Shown: piece after piece, positions 10,943-22,605 of the stretch | Layout: every line of letters begins with the position of its first letter | Numbering within the stretch: the stretch's first letter is position 1 | DNA from: Gigaspora margarita | Lineage: Eukaryota; Glomeromycota; Glomeromycetes; Diversisporales; Gigasporaceae | DNA length: 64,000 nt | Direction: 5' to 3' | Assembly: GCA_009809945.1 (NCBI GenBank) | Contig: WTPW01000024.1 | Location: 875,282 to 939,281 of the forward strand | Notes under the pieces: generated by a model | Told to the model about the DNA's origin: nothing | What the model saw: only the letters and a program-made list of their open reading frames with translations | Databases searched by the model: none | Program-made: the position numbers and the translations under genes

Positions 10943-11805
10943 TGTTATAGAACGGATTTCATTTTTGAGTAAACTAAAAGATTCCAAAAATTATCCCTAG
11001 TACAAGATACAGAATAGTAAATATCCTTTTATACTTTTATACTTTTATACTTTTATAGTTTTATACTTTTATACTTTTATTATTTTATACTTTTAAACTT
11101 TATACCAATATTGTACGTTTTGGCTATCCATAGCCTTTTTTGGCTTGTCCATGTCCAAAATTGTCCAAATGTCCAAGATTGTCCAAAGCTTGTTCAGGCT
11201 TTAATAGTTAATACATCTATTTAAAAATATATAACTATATATTTTTTTAGATGCTGAACACATTCTAGTTAAAATTAAAATAGGTTATCTTAATAAAATT
11301 TTAAGTAATTCTACTTTATTTAATTGTCCAAAATTGTCCAAATCATTGTCCAAAGTTGTCCCATAACAACACTACTTTATACTTTTATACTTTTATACTT
11401 TTATACTTTTATACTTTTATACTTTTATACTTTATACTTTTATACTTTTATACATTTATACTTTTACTTTTATCTGTTTATACTTTTACTCTTCAATACT
11501 TTGTACTTTTTTAAAAGATATATAAACTCTAGCTTTTTACTCTTCTACCTATTAGACTCAGATTCCTCTCTCCTCTAATATTTAAAAATAGTCATCTATC
11601 TTGAATATTATATCATCAATAAATAAAATATATCTTTGCCAAATAAATACTCTTTTGCTCTTTAATAAATAAATATACTGAACTACTCTAGTGAAGTAAT
11701 ATTCCACTTGCATACTGCGATATAACTTCTCTGACCCTTATAAGCTCTTATCGCTATGTGTTATGTTGTAGGTATTATATTAAAAAGGCTATAATGCTTG
11801 TAACA
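10943..11805 (+). repeat. 5' LTR of G1
   Basis: TGTTATAGAACGG to GCTTGTAACA. It contains an 8-bp microsatellite (ATACTTTT units) on both sides of an inserted hAT-like MITE (11106-11374). The remainder aligns with the 3' LTR at 42288-42753, including the run from AGATATATAAACTCTA to the end. Without the insertion it is about 586 bp, longer than the 3' LTR mainly through the microsatellite. Confidence 0.85.
11106..11374. mobile_element. 269-bp hAT-like MITE in the G1 LTR
   Basis: Ends CAATATTGTACGTTTTGGC and GTTGTCCCATAACAACACTA. The 8-bp duplication CTTTATAC flanks it at 11098-11105 and 11375-11382. The duplication alone would be weak inside this microsatellite, but a second copy at 59255-59534 has equivalent ends and its own duplication. 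The interior carries the repeated word TGTCCAAAATTGTCCAAA. Confidence 0.8.
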
Positions 11806-11808
11806 TTT

Positions 11809-11825
11809 TGGTGCCTTCTGGTAGA
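11809..11825 (+). promoter_or_regulatory. G1 primer-binding site
   Basis: TGGTGCCTTCTGGTAG begins 3 bases after the 5' LTR end. A TGG start complementary to a tRNA CCA end is expected of reverse-transcription primer sites. G2 has the near-identical TGGTGCCTTCTGGCAG at the matching place. The tRNA species was not identified. Confidence 0.65.
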
Positions 11826-12226
11826 AATATTATTAAAAACAGGCAGAACTTTTAGAACCCCTCCTCTTCTCTTTTTGCAAGAACAATTCTCTTCTTCTTT
11901 CCCTCTTCTTATTAAAGTTATTATTTTTGGTTTTACTATCAAATTGAAAAAGATTCATTTAAAGGGGGCATACTTGAAGCCTCTTGATTTTGTAGCACTA
12001 GTATTTTCCTATCAAATTGAAAAAGATTTGTTCAGAAGGCATACTTGAAGCCTCTGATTTTGTAGCACTCATATTGTTTAGTTATTTGATTATTAGTTAT
12101 TTTCTTTTAGACCCAGATTTGAAATTTTTTTACTTTTGTTTACATTCTAGACATTGTAGTATTTAACCTTTTTTTCTTTTTTTTTAAGTTAAAAAAAATT
12201 TAATTGGTTACCTTTAGACCTTTTAT

Positions 12227-14680
12227 ATGAGTAAAGTTTATCAAATTTATATAGTACAAATTGAAGCCCATGAAGCTAGCCATTCCACTTCTCTTGCAAC
12301 TAAAGTTCTACAAATTACTCATCCAGATTTATCTTGTTCTATTTGCCTTCTACCTACTATTTACCATTGACAATTTTGCACCTTTTGGACAGAATATCAA
12401 TCTGCTAATTTTGTTAACCAATATACTTAACAAACTATTAGAGCACACTTTGAACTTTGCAACTTCAAATAGATTATAATACTGCTAGAGCTGCTGCTAG
12501 AGATATTGTTTTTAGCTGCTAATATAGCAACCCTAATCTTAACCCCGTTGAAGTTATTACTACTCTTCTTTGCCATTATACCTGCTTTACCCTTCTTCCT
12601 ACCCTACCTAATACCTTCGAGTTACCACTTTTGACCTTTATACTGAAGCACCAATACAATCCACATCTTTTCTTCAAACCCACATTGAAAATCCTTTTAA
12701 AAATCTTACTCTTAGCTCTGTCCTTCAAGAAACAGTGAGAATCTTGAATTTAGTATTTCTTCCTGTCTATGATCTATACTTAACTTTGCACTAGAAGATT
12801 TAAAGAACCCAGATAATTTTGCTGAACTCTCTCAATCTCCTTCTTTACTTCCTTATGATGAAAACACTACTCAAATCCAATTTTCTCCTCGCTTTCCACT
12901 TTCTTCTTCACTTTTTACTACTATCCATCTTGACCAACCCCTTCCTCAGTCTCAAACTCCTCCTACTAACAAAAATCAGATATACCAATTTTTTAGAAAC
13001 CTTAACCCTTTTTCACAAATTACCAGGACCCTTGTTGCCCTACACCCCAGTTGTAAACTAACTATATCAAACCAATTTAACTCCTAACACTATTCCTCTA
13101 ACTATACCTCCTCTACACTATCATCTCTTTCTTCCTCAATCTGCTTCTACTGATCACCAAATAATTGAAGTACCCCAAGAGGACCCCAAAATATACATAG
13201 ATAGGTTAGGTATGAGTTTGCTTATTTTTGAGGTTTTTTATATAGATCTTTTCTATTTACAGTAATTTTTTTGCTTTATTTTAAGTTTATTTTGCATCTT
13301 TCCTTTTTTAGTAACCCTATAATTAATCTGACCTATCTATGTATATTTGGGGTCCTATCCCAAGTAACTCCAAACCCCTAACACTACTTCTCTTGACCCA
13401 CCTCTTCATGTTCAACATCAAATCTATCTTTCACAAATCAAAGTTATTGAACCTTGCATAGTTGGAGCTTACTCTGACCCAACTGTTATTGAATCTGAAG
13501 CTTTAGAAAAAGAAATAGATTTAGAAGCAAATCTACAAGAAGTACCTAAAGAAAAACAAATACTTTCAGAAACAGAATCAGAAGAAACTATTGCTGAACC
13601 AGAAAGAAATATGGCCAATGACACTTTAACTGCTGCTGCTAATACTATGAATGCTCTCGCCCAAGCTATGGATAAGGCAGTGAAGTATCCCTCTTTAAAA
13701 TTGATTTTTACCATGGTGATAGAACTCAATATTCTGTAACCTGAATAGAAGAGTTCAAATGTCTACTAAAGCCAACCAATAGAGTCCTGCTCAACAACTA
13801 GAACTTGCTTGAACTTATATGAAGAATAATACTCAAGAATAGCTCACAAGTCTTGAAGCACTACTCACTAATTTTTATGATAATGATCATGAGAATGATG
13901 ATATTGTTAGCTTTACCCACATTTTTAAAGAAAACTTTAGTACCACAAAACAAAAAGCCACTTGGCAAAAACAACTATTTGAAATTAAACAAGGCACAGA
14001 CACAGTTGACACCTATATTAGCTGCTTTAAACAACTCAAAGAAAAAATGAATCTCAATAATATCTTCTCTGCTTCTATTATGATTAAATTCTTTATTCAA
14101 GGACTGCACCTAGAATATGCTATGAATGTCCAAGCTGCTAAACCTAATACTTTGGATGCTGCTATTGCTAGAGTATGCAAATAGAAAACTAGATAAATAA
14201 TTACCTCTGACCATAATGCCAATGATACTAACAAAGCTATAGAATGCCTTATAGAACAAATTGCCAAGCTTAGTATCAATCTTGCTAAAAAACAAGCTGC
14301 CCCTACTTCTGCCTACTACTCTGACCAAAATAAAGATTAATCCAACAAGGAGCTACCAATACTACCTGTTACTATTGTAGACAAAAAGAGCATTTTATCT
14401 GAAATTGTTATGCTCAATTTTAGGATAACAAAAAAGGGACAACCAAGCATACCAGTTCTGAGGCTAAAGTAATAATTATTCTTCAAGGAATAACTAGTCA
14501 TATAATAGATCCAGATCTTGCAACCAAAGTAGATCCAGGGACTGAAATTATAATAACTGTTCAGAATGTAACTGACCCCAAAGCTGAAGTCAGTCACATG
14601 ATAGATATAGGAATGATAGAAATTATTAATTCTCTAACTGATCCAGATCCAAAAATTGCTCTTCTACTCCTTATCCTTGT
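12227..14680 (+). pseudogene. G1 gag polyprotein (broken)
   Basis: Starts at ATG 12227 (MSKVYQIYIVQIEAHEAS). A long N-terminal region of unknown fold, also readable in G2, runs to about 13170, where a MITE is inserted. An acidic Glu-rich segment follows (about 13440-13620). The gag domain proper is at about 13860-14190. It contains KATWQKQLFEIKQGTDTVDT and FIQGLHLEYAMNVQAAKPNT, the pattern of the retrotransposon gag family in which a conserved Trp precedes QG..V..Y...F. A CCHC knuckle at about 14367-14410 (CYYCRQKEHFI, stop, NC) has its Trp codon changed to TGA; in G2 it is TGG. Gag would form the nucleoprotein particle. At least six stops or frameshifts. Confidence 0.75.
13180..13356. mobile_element. 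177-bp MITE, AGGACC group, in G1 gag
   Basis: Ends AGGACCCCAAAATATACATA and TATGTATATTTGGGGTCCT are inverted repeats extending to GATAGGT/ACCTATC. Flanks ACCCCAAG (13172-13179) and ATCCCAAG (13357-13364) give an 8-bp duplication with one difference. Closely related to 23920-24100. Confidence 0.9.
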
Positions 14681-14683
14681 GAT

Positions 14684-15350
14684 GTGTATACAATTAATAC
14701 TGCCTATAACTATACTTATAAGCAGTTTGAAACTTTTCTTGTTAATGAATCTATATGTACTGCTCTTGCTAGTTACTTGACCCAGAAATCTACAACAACT
14801 CAGATCCAGACCTCAATATACACTACTCCTGTTAAATGTGATATCAAACTCAAAGGAAAACCCTACTATACCATTAATGATAGTGGTACTGCTATTAGCA
14901 TAATTTCTCACCAAGTTGTAAAAGAACTTGGATTGAAAATCAAAGCCCTTTTACTAGTCTTATTGTATCTGCTACTAGATCCTCAGTTTGACTCTTAGAA
15001 ATCATTAAAGGTTTATCCATTAAAATTGAAGGAACTACTATTCCTCTAAATGTAGAAGTTATGAATGCTACTTCCTATTTATTACTTTAAGATAATGATT
15101 GGTCACAAAAAGTAGATACCAGTTATAGCTTGAAAAACAAAGCTTATACTTTCTGCTAGAACAAAAAGAATATTAATGTTTCTACTATATATGAATATAA
15201 CCAACCCTTATTTGTCCAATCTACTATAATGATGAAAAAGAGTTGAAAAGATTGGAACAAGAATACTTTAATCCAAAATAAGCTTACATAGTAGATACAG
15301 AACAAAATATCTGAACAGCTATTACTCGCAGACCCAGACTCAGTGCATCC
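14684..15350 (+). pseudogene. G1 aspartic protease (broken)
   Basis: An open segment of about 100 codons at 14684-14998 leads into YYTINDSGTAISIISHQVVK, which fits the retropepsin D-S/T-G active site followed by a hydrophobic strand. The second half continues in another frame after about 14950, with SIKIEGTTIPLNVEVMNATS and DNDWSQKVDTSYSLKN (about 15015-15145), resembling the C-terminal half of Ty3-type proteases. The enzyme would cleave the polyprotein. Stops and at least one frameshift disable it. Confidence 0.7.
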
Positions 15351-15364
15351 TTCTCTAACCAGAA

Positions 15365-17193
15365 ATGTGGATGCTGTTACTTCTATAATTATTTATATAC
15401 TAATTGTTCTAATAATTTCTTGCTATCTGGTATGAATTGACAGAAATATAGATATTAGCAAGATAATAGAAAAAGCACGTAACCATAGGCCTCGTGCATT
15501 GCTACTATACTATCAATATCTATGATCTGTCAAATCATACCAGATAACTAGTATATCTGGCAGATATGATGTATACACTTACGGAAAAATTTTATATTAC
15601 TTCTGCAAATGTTATTTAAAATTGATAAAGATTTGCAAAAATAATGTAAAATTTTTTCTGCCAGTATTTACATAGTACCTGCCAGATAATAAATATTACC
15701 GATGCTGATAATATGGACACCTTGATGCCTATTGTCCTAGGCAGGCCCCAAAGTGACCATTTGCAAAACCTGTTCTCAACCAGGACACTTATATAAGGAC
15801 CGCCCAGAAATTTGATGATACCAATGTGGACAATATGAACATATTGGAGCCAATTGCCCTCAAATGATCCAAAAACTAAAAAATCAAAGATATGAATGTG
15901 GTTGTGATCACCAGGAGGTAAAGACTCAAGGCCTCTCCTTCTTCACCCCTTTATGCACTCACTACTGCTATAAATGCAAGGTACCCAAAAGTCAAAATAT
16001 ATTAGGCTATTAGAACAAACAATAGTTTGTAAAGTATATTGGATTGATTTCCACTATGCTTTAGATCATTACCACCTCTAAGCATTGAATTCTTCACCAA
16101 TAGTGAAGGCAGAGGAACCTTAACAAAATATAAACTCTGCAAGGAACAAGGAATTAGATCTAAGATAATTAAATTGGACTCTAGCCGAGAGGATATTCAA
16201 TTCTGTGATCTTGAAAATCTTTATACCTATAAAGTTGACCAGGATGTAGAATATAACCCTAACCACAACCTAGAGACCATTTACCAGGAATGCTAGACAT
16301 AGCTATGACCTTAACCAAAGCTAAATTTTTTGATTAGCCCATGCCCTTGAACCCCAATTCAATAACTATTCTAATCAGGACTATACATATGATAAAGTTA
16401 ATATCATCATGAGAGCTTCCTATATAGAATTATCAGATACAGAAGAACAAACATTACAAAGGATTCTCACTGAATCCTTCAACATGAATCATTCTAACTT
16501 CAATAGAAGAAAAGCCATTGAGAACTTGCAAAGAAATTTTGTAAAAACTGCTAAACTTTGTGAATCCTGTATCATGGTCAAACCAAATGATAAGCTTAGA
16601 CAATATAAAAACTTGTATAAGAAATGCTATGAGAATGAAAACTCTCCTTTAGATACAGAAATTTTTTCTCCTGCTCCACCTTCTATACCTGAGGCACTTG
16701 ATCTTAATGAATTTACTACACTCTCCATAATCAAGTTACATATTATTGCATCTATCAAAACTGCTTTACCTGTTTTAGAATTAGCTGAACTAATTAAACT
16801 ATTGCAGCAACAAATCCAACAACAAGCACAAATTATTACTCTTTTTCAAAAACAAGCCAAAACCTTTGCACACTAGGAACAAACTATTAAAACTTTACAG
16901 GACTGAGTTGATTACTTTGAGAACTTTCATTATCAATTAAGAGACTTATATACTAAGACTTCCATCCTAATGCCTGAATCTAGTAACCAGGAAACTCGAA
17001 ATTTTTGAGTTATCCTAAGTAAGATCAAAAACTACTTAAAGATACAGACAATAATAGACCCTGAAAAATTCAAAAAATATATATAACTTAGGTAATTAGC
17101 CCAAAAGTAGGACCTCTTACTACTAGTCAAGGAGCTCAGTTTTGACAATTGCTTCGTGAATTTGCAGATCTCTTTGCAAAAGATATACCCAAC
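15365..17193 (+). pseudogene. G1 Cys-rich zinc-knuckle linker between protease and RT
   Basis: After the foldback pair, zinc knuckles homologous to those of G2 are readable with frame changes (RYGHLDAYCPRQAP near 15700-15750, then CKTCSQPGHLYKD-like text, then CGCDHQEV). An open segment of 155 codons at 16409-16876 follows, with KTAKLCESCIMVKPNDKLRQ and LYKKCYENENSPLDTEIF, then a Gln-rich heptad stretch (LIKLLQQQIQQQAQIITLFQ) that looks like a coiled coil. Such a long Cys-rich segment between protease and reverse transcriptase is not the usual Ty3/gypsy plan. Its presence in both G1 and G2 argues that it was functional. A nucleic-acid-binding role is inferred. Confidence 0.6.
15410..15700. 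repeat. Pair of adjacent foldbacks in the G1 linker
   Basis: Compared with G2, about 290 extra bases sit inside the first Cys-rich zinc region of G1. They consist of two neighbouring palindromes. TATCTGGTATGAATTGACAG pairs with CTGTCAAATCATACCAGATA (15426-15546). TATCTGGCAGATATGATGTA pairs with CATAGTACCTGCCAGATAAT (about 15552-15690). The outer sequence TATCTGG/CCAGATA is shared, so one may derive from the other. The duplication is unclear (perhaps TAATAA). Confidence 0.7.
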
Positions 17194-17204
17194 TAGGTAG
17201 AACT

Positions 17205-18227
17205 ATACATATTGGCAAAACCTATAGAATTGGGAATTGGTCTATGGACAAACCCAGACAAATAGGTTTGTCCACCTATATTCAAAAATCCCATGTGACA
17301 AAACTAGACAAATCCCAAACTCAAATCCTAAATCCCAACATCCCAAATCCCAAACCCATCCCAAATCCCAAACCCATCCCAAATTCCAAACTTATCACAA
17401 ATCCCAAACCCATCCCAAATCCCAAACCCATCCCAAATCCCAAACTCATCCCAAATCCCAAACCCATTCCAAATCCCCAATCTATTCTAAATCCCAAACC
17501 TGTCCCAAATACCAAACCCGTCCTAAATTCTAAACCTGTCCTAAATCCCAAACCATCCCAAATCCCAAACTCATCCCAAATCTAAAACTTGTTTTAACTA
17601 TATAATGGAATCAAGTTAATCAAAGCTGATAATCAGCTATAGTCTAGAGTTGCAACTTAACTATAGCTCTGCATTAGCTGCATTGTAAAAAGTTTTATTA
17701 TATAGCTATTGTAAATTACAATAGCTATATAATAAAACTTTTTACAATGTAGCTAATGCAGAGCTATAGTTAAGCTACAACTCTAAACTATAGCTGATTA
17801 TCAGCTTTGATTAACTTGATTTCATCATATAGTTAAAACAAGTTTTAAATTTGGAATGGGTTTGGGATTTGGAATGTTTTGGGATTTGGAACAGGTTTAG
17901 GATTTGGGACAGATTTGATATTTGGGACGGGTTTGGAATTTGGGATGGGTTTGGGATTTGGGATGGGTTTGGGATTTGGGATGGGTTTGGGAATTGGGAT
18001 GGGTTTGGGATTTGGGATGGTTTTGGGATTTGGAATGGGTTTGGGATTTGGAATTTGAGTTTGGAATTTGGGATGGGTTTGGGATTTGGAACAGGTTTGG
18101 GATTTGGGATGAGTTTGGGATTTGGGATGAGTTTGGGATTTGGGATTTGGGTTTGGGATTTGGGATTATCCAATTGGGATTTGGGTTTGGGTAGGATTTT
18201 GAAAATTTTTAGTTTTGCCAACAAGTA
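17205..18227. mobile_element. 1.0-kb foldback with mirror-image minisatellite arms
   Basis: Terminal repeats TACATATTGGCAAAAC and GTTTTGCCAACAAGTA. The 11-bp duplication TAGGTAGAACT occurs at 17194-17204 and 18228-18238. G2 keeps the uninterrupted site (TAGGAAGAACT). The left arm carries an 18-bp minisatellite (CCCAAATCCCAAACCCAT type, 17320-17580). The right arm carries the same unit inverted (17850-18190). Between them, 17583-17850 is a unique, almost perfect palindrome centred near 17715. Open frames in both strands of the minisatellite are by-products of the 18-bp period. Foldback/Mutator-like by structure and duplication length. Confidence 0.9.
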
Positions 18228-20405
18228 TAGGTAGAACTGACCTAGTAGTTTATTGAATATTCACTGACATGGACCACCTATTAGTTTACAACCCTATATA
18301 GTACCTCTTACTAAACAAATCTTTATAAATGAAGAAGTACAATAAATGTTAGAAAATAAATTAATTAAAGAGTTCTCTAGCCCTTGGGCATCTCTTGAAC
18401 CCAGACATCTCTGATATATGTCATATTTTTTTAGCAAATTGCAGAAAATTTGGTCTGAGGTCCAAATTTAAGTTTTAGCAAATTGAGGTTAATTTTAAAA
18501 AAAGTTATAAAAGTATTTGGGCAAATTACAGCAATTTTATGTATGCTATATTTTATTTTTAGCAAATTATCTACATTTTGCAAGAATCATACCCAAAAAT
18601 AAGCTATATTATTTTTTTGTACACCTATAATTTTTAAAAATTTAATATGCTTAATTTTGAGTTTTTTGATCAAAAAATCCAAAATTAAGCATTATCACTT
18701 AAATTTTCAGGAAATATAAAAGTAAATATGCCAAAATAATGTATTTTTATGTACTGAACAAGTTTTCTTAGAGCACATTGTTAGAATCAATTAGTAAAAT
18801 TTGAGAATTATAATATTTTATATAATTTTATTAATTGATAATCCGGATAAGATTGGCACTATTACCATATTGGGACAATAGTAAATTTTGGGGATAAGTA
18901 CAATATAAACTTTTATTATATGCTAGAATCTGAAATCTGTCAAATGAAAAGTATTTTTATTATTAAGTTAATGGCTCATGTTAACTAATTAAAAGTTGTA
19001 GAGCTCACTGAGACGCATCTAATAGTAGTTAGATCATTCAAATCGGTCTAGTATACGCTGAGATAGTGCTAAAAAATGATTGGCCAACTATATAAAATTT
19101 CTAGTTTGTTTACATAGAATTTTATAGTCATCCAATCATTTTTTAGCGATATCTTAGCATATACTGGGCCGATTTGAATGATCTAACCACTATTAGATGC
19201 GTCTCAGTGAGCTCTACAACTTTCAATTAGTTGCATGAGCTATTAACTTAATAAAAAAATACTTTTCATTTGACAGACGTCAGATTCTAGTATATAATAA
19301 AAATCATAGTAATTTTGCCCCAAATTCTAATATAAAAATAGTGCTGATTTTATCCAGATCAGTAATTAATAAAAATACAAAGAATTCTATTATTCTAAAA
19401 ATTTTACTAATTGATTTTAACAAAGTGCTCTAAGAAAATACATATATTATTTTGATTTATAAAAATAGATGTGATAATTTAGTTTTTAGCAAATTACTAT
19501 AAAATTTATATGTATAATCTAATTTAGCAAATTTACTTGATTTTAGGGGTAGCAAAATGCCTAAATTTATGCAGATCAGTAATGATCTCTATGAGAGATG
19601 TCTGGGGTCCTGCCTCTCTGTTGTAATAGTAAACAAAAAAATAGAAAGAAAAGATTTTGTGTAAACTATTGAAAGCTCAATGAAGTTACTAAAAAAGACC
19701 AATACTCTTTATCACGAATTGATGAAATGCTTAACTCGCTAGCTAGAGCCATTTATTTTTCTACTTTAGATCTTATAAGTGGATATTGGCAAGTAAAAGT
19801 ACACCCAGAAGATAGAGAGAAAACTGCTTTTATAACCAGATACGGAATCTATGAATTTAATATTATGCCCTTTGAATTGTTTAATGCTCTAGCTACCTTT
19901 TAACATCTAATGAACCAGGTTTATAAAGGTATAGCCTACAAATATATTGTGGTATATCTAGATAATACCAATGTCTTCTCTCGAACATTTGATGATCAAA
20001 TTAAATATCTAAGAAAAGTGTTCACAAGAATATATAATGCTAGATTAAAGTTAAATATAGAAAAGTGCAATTTTTAGATAAAATGATTCCTTTCCTAGAA
20101 CATATTTCAAAAAAAAAAATCTTCCCAGACCCAGACAAGATAACTGCTATTCAAAATATCCAACCTCCTAAAATATAACCTAACTACGAAAATTCTAGGT
20201 CTTACTAGATGCTATAGAAGATTCATTAAACATTTCTTTTTCATTGCTTACTCTCTTAATAGTTATTGTATAAAGATAATACTTATGAATAGAATATAAA
20301 ATGTCAAAAGGCTTTTAATGAATTGAAGCATCGATTAACTACTACCCTTATCCTCTTCTATCCTGACTATAGAAAAGAATTTATTCTTGCTACTGATGCA
20401 TCCTA
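18228..20405 (+). pseudogene. G1 reverse transcriptase (broken, inactive site)
   Basis: The N-terminal part at about 18270-18385 (VPLTKQIFINEEVQ) is cut by the 18396-19611 element. The fold resumes at 19620 with KNRKKRFCVNY, then ARAIYFSTLDLISGYWQVKV near 19740-19800, [20 protein letters not shown] near 19825-19880, and the catalytic region VVYLDNTNVFSRTF at about 19950-19985. Normal YxDD reads YLDN (Asp to Asn), which abolishes catalysis; G2 keeps YLDD. The thumb text and the start of RNase H (EFILATDASY at about 20380-20405) follow. Several stops. Confidence 0.8.
18396..19611. mobile_element. 1.2-kb giant-palindrome element, AGGACC group
   Basis: The right end is CATCTCTCATAG (reverse of ...GAGAGATGTCTGGGGTCCT). 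The left end is decayed to TGAACCCAGACATCTCT. Duplications are GCATCTCT (18388-18395) and GCCTCTCT (19612-19619). G2 has the uninterrupted GCCTCTCT site in RT. The whole element is a palindrome with about 600-bp arms centred near 19110. GAGCTCACTGAGACGCATCT (19009-19028) has its complement near 19195-19215. It shares the CTCAGTGAG.CGCATCTAA word with the element at 38788-39085. No ORF. Confidence 0.85.
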
Positions 20406-20409
20406 CATT

Positions 20410-20740
20410 GGGAAGGTTTTTTTAGTACAGCTCTGTGCAAATTTCTAAAAAAAAACAATTATTAAAAATTAATGCAGTTCTGCGACCCTGCCAGCGATCG
20501 TTGAAGAAATTTTTTTTAATTTTCTGTGCAAATTTAATTTCCTGCACAGATCTTCAATTCAATAAACTGCGCATAGCGGGAAAGTTTTTTTAGTACAGCT
20601 CTGTGCAAATTTTTAAAAAAAACAATTATTAAAAATGAATGCAGTCTGCGACCCTGCTGGCAATTGTTAAAGAAATTTTTCTTCATTTTCTGCCAGATTT
20701 AATTTTCTGCACAGATCTTTAACAAAGTAAATAATAATTA
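20410..20740. repeat. Two tandem copies of a ~165-bp subterminal unit
   Basis: GGGAAGGTTTTTTTAGTACA starts copy 1 at 20410. GGGAAAGTTTTTTTAGTACA starts copy 2 at 20578. Both continue CTCTGTGCAAATTT, CTGCGACCCTGC and CTGCACAGATCTT. They form the left terminus of the TA element. Confidence 0.85.
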
Positions 20741-21074
20741 ATTACTATATGCTCGCCTAAATATTAAATGCTAAATTTTCATATATTATATTAAAAGAAT
20801 ATATTCAAATATTCATATATTTTAATAGTTTATTTATTAAATTAGTAAATTATAAATTTCACAAAAATAATAAAAAATAATATATTTTTATTAAAAAAAA
20901 AAACTACAAAACATATTACAAAAGACACCACAAAAATGCCTTAAAGACACTACACAAACACCATAAAGATACCATACAAACACTACTAAATTCCCAACAA
21001 AACAAACAACAAACAGCACAATTTACAATGAAACATCAACAGCACAACAACTCCATGACAATGCCGCACCAAAA

Positions 21075-21720
21075 ACAGTGACTCCAATAACTCTAGTAAC
21101 AATGGCTCCAATGGCAAAATCATACTCGGAAGAAAGAGAAGCAAATATATAAGAAAAAAAAATTGCCCCCAAGACGAAGAGAACGGCGACTCCAATAACT
21201 CCAGTAATGACAGCTCCAATGGCAAAATCAAATTCAGAAGAAAGAGAAGCAGTAAATATATAAANNNNNNNNNNNNNNNNNNNNNNNNNNNNNNNNNNNN
21301 NNNNNNNNNNNNNNNNNNNNNNNNNNNNNNNNNNNNNNNNNNNNNNNNNNNNNNNNNNNNNNNNNNNNNNNNNNNNNNNNNNNNNNNNNNNNNNNNNNNN
21401 NNNNNNNNNNNNNNNNNNNNNNNNNNNNNNNNNNNNNNNNNNNNNNNNNNNNNNNNNNNNNNNNNNNNNNNNNNNNNNNNNNNNNNNNNNNNNNNNNNNN
21501 NNNNNNNNNNNNNNNNNNNNNNNNNNNNNNNNNNNNNNNNNNNNNNNNNNNNNNNNNNNNNNNNNNNNNNNNNNNNNNNNNNNNNNNNNNNNNNNNNNNN
21601 NNNNNNNNNNNNNNNNNNACACCAAGACAAAAAACTTATCTGAAACCTTCAGTAATGATGGCTCCAAGGCGAAATCACACCTGAAAGAAAGAGAAGCAAA
21701 TAACAACAGTGACGAAAGCC
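21075..21720. repeat. ~110-bp minisatellite spanning an assembly gap
   Basis: Units share GACTCCAATAACTCCAGTAA, GCTCCAATGGCAAAATC and GAAGAAAGAGAAGCA. Two copies precede the gap (from about 21078 and 21189) and one diverged copy follows it (from about 21640). The plus-strand frame is open across the units (SNNSSNDSSNGKI..RRKRS) and after the gap (LNTRDKRIPDAIRVKKNAEM at about 21720-21780), so a Ser/Asn-rich repeat protein is possible. The composition is clearly less AT-rich than the surroundings. The opposite-strand open frames through the gap are not supported. Confidence 0.6.
21265..21618. other. Assembly gap (354 N)
   Basis: A run of N inside the minisatellite of the TA element. The true length is unknown and the array is probably collapsed. 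Confidence 0.99.
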
Positions 21721-21989
21721 TCAACACCAGAGACAAAAGAATTCCAGATGCCATACGAGTAAAGAAAAATGCTGAAATGGATGACACTGATATCGAAAGA
21801 GACTCTAACAACAAAGAAAAAGCACCAATATCATGATTGACACCAACTACAAAAAAACACTGACAATAACGACGTTAAAGAAAGAAAAAACCCGAAATAT
21901 AGAATAGTATTAGTAAAAAAAATCAAAAATTATGGTAAAAAAATGGGTTTATACTTATCTTGTATAACTGGTGATTATCGTAAAATCAA

Positions 21990-22600
21990 AATTATAATAA
22001 AAAATATAAAAAAACGTTAAAAAAAATTAAATAAATAATAAAAAAAAAATTATAATAAAAAAAATAAAAACAAATAAATTATATAAAAACAAATAAATTA
22101 TATAAAAACAAATAAATTATATAAAAAAAATAAATTACTGTATATAAAAAAAATAAATTATATAAAAAAAAATAAATTATAAAAAAATAAAAAAATAAAT
22201 TAAAATTAATAATAAAAAAAATAATAATAAAAGATAAAAAAAAATAAAAAAAATAAAGATCAAAAAAAAATAAATTTAATTAATAAAAAATAAATAAATT
22301 AAATAAAAAAAGTGTCAATAAAAGGTTATATTATTAAATAAAATAAAAAAAAATAAAAAAATTTAAATTTAAATAAAAAAAAAGAAAATAAAAAAAAGTA
22401 ATTACGGAATAAAAATTTATTAATAATAATAAAAAAAATCTAAAATTTACTAATATTAATAAAAAAAAAATGAAATGAATAAAAAAAATACAAAAATTAA
22501 TAAAAAAATAAAATGAATTAAAAAAAAAAAATGATAAAAAAAATAAAATAAAAAAAAACCATTTAAAAAAAATATAAAAAAAAATAAAAATTTTAAAATT
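21990..22600. repeat. A-rich low-complexity tract
   Basis: Almost entirely AAATAAA-type text. It includes a 17-bp tandem repeat (AAACAAATAAATTATAT units) at about 22068-22125. No coding content. Confidence 0.85.
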
Positions 22601-22605
22601 TTAAG

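Noticed and set aside
17320..18190. CRISPR-like regular repeats
   Set aside because: Repeats are contiguous with no unique spacers, inverted in the second half, and the genome is eukaryotic.
17237..18234. Several open frames on both strands (Pro/Lys/Asn- or Gly/Trp/Phe-rich)
   Set aside because: They are translations of the 18-bp minisatellite in the foldback element. A period divisible by three keeps all frames open, so openness is no evidence for coding.
20986..21814. 214- and 263-codon minus-strand frames
   Set aside because: Most residues are undefined because of the 354-base gap; the rest is the minisatellite read in antisense.
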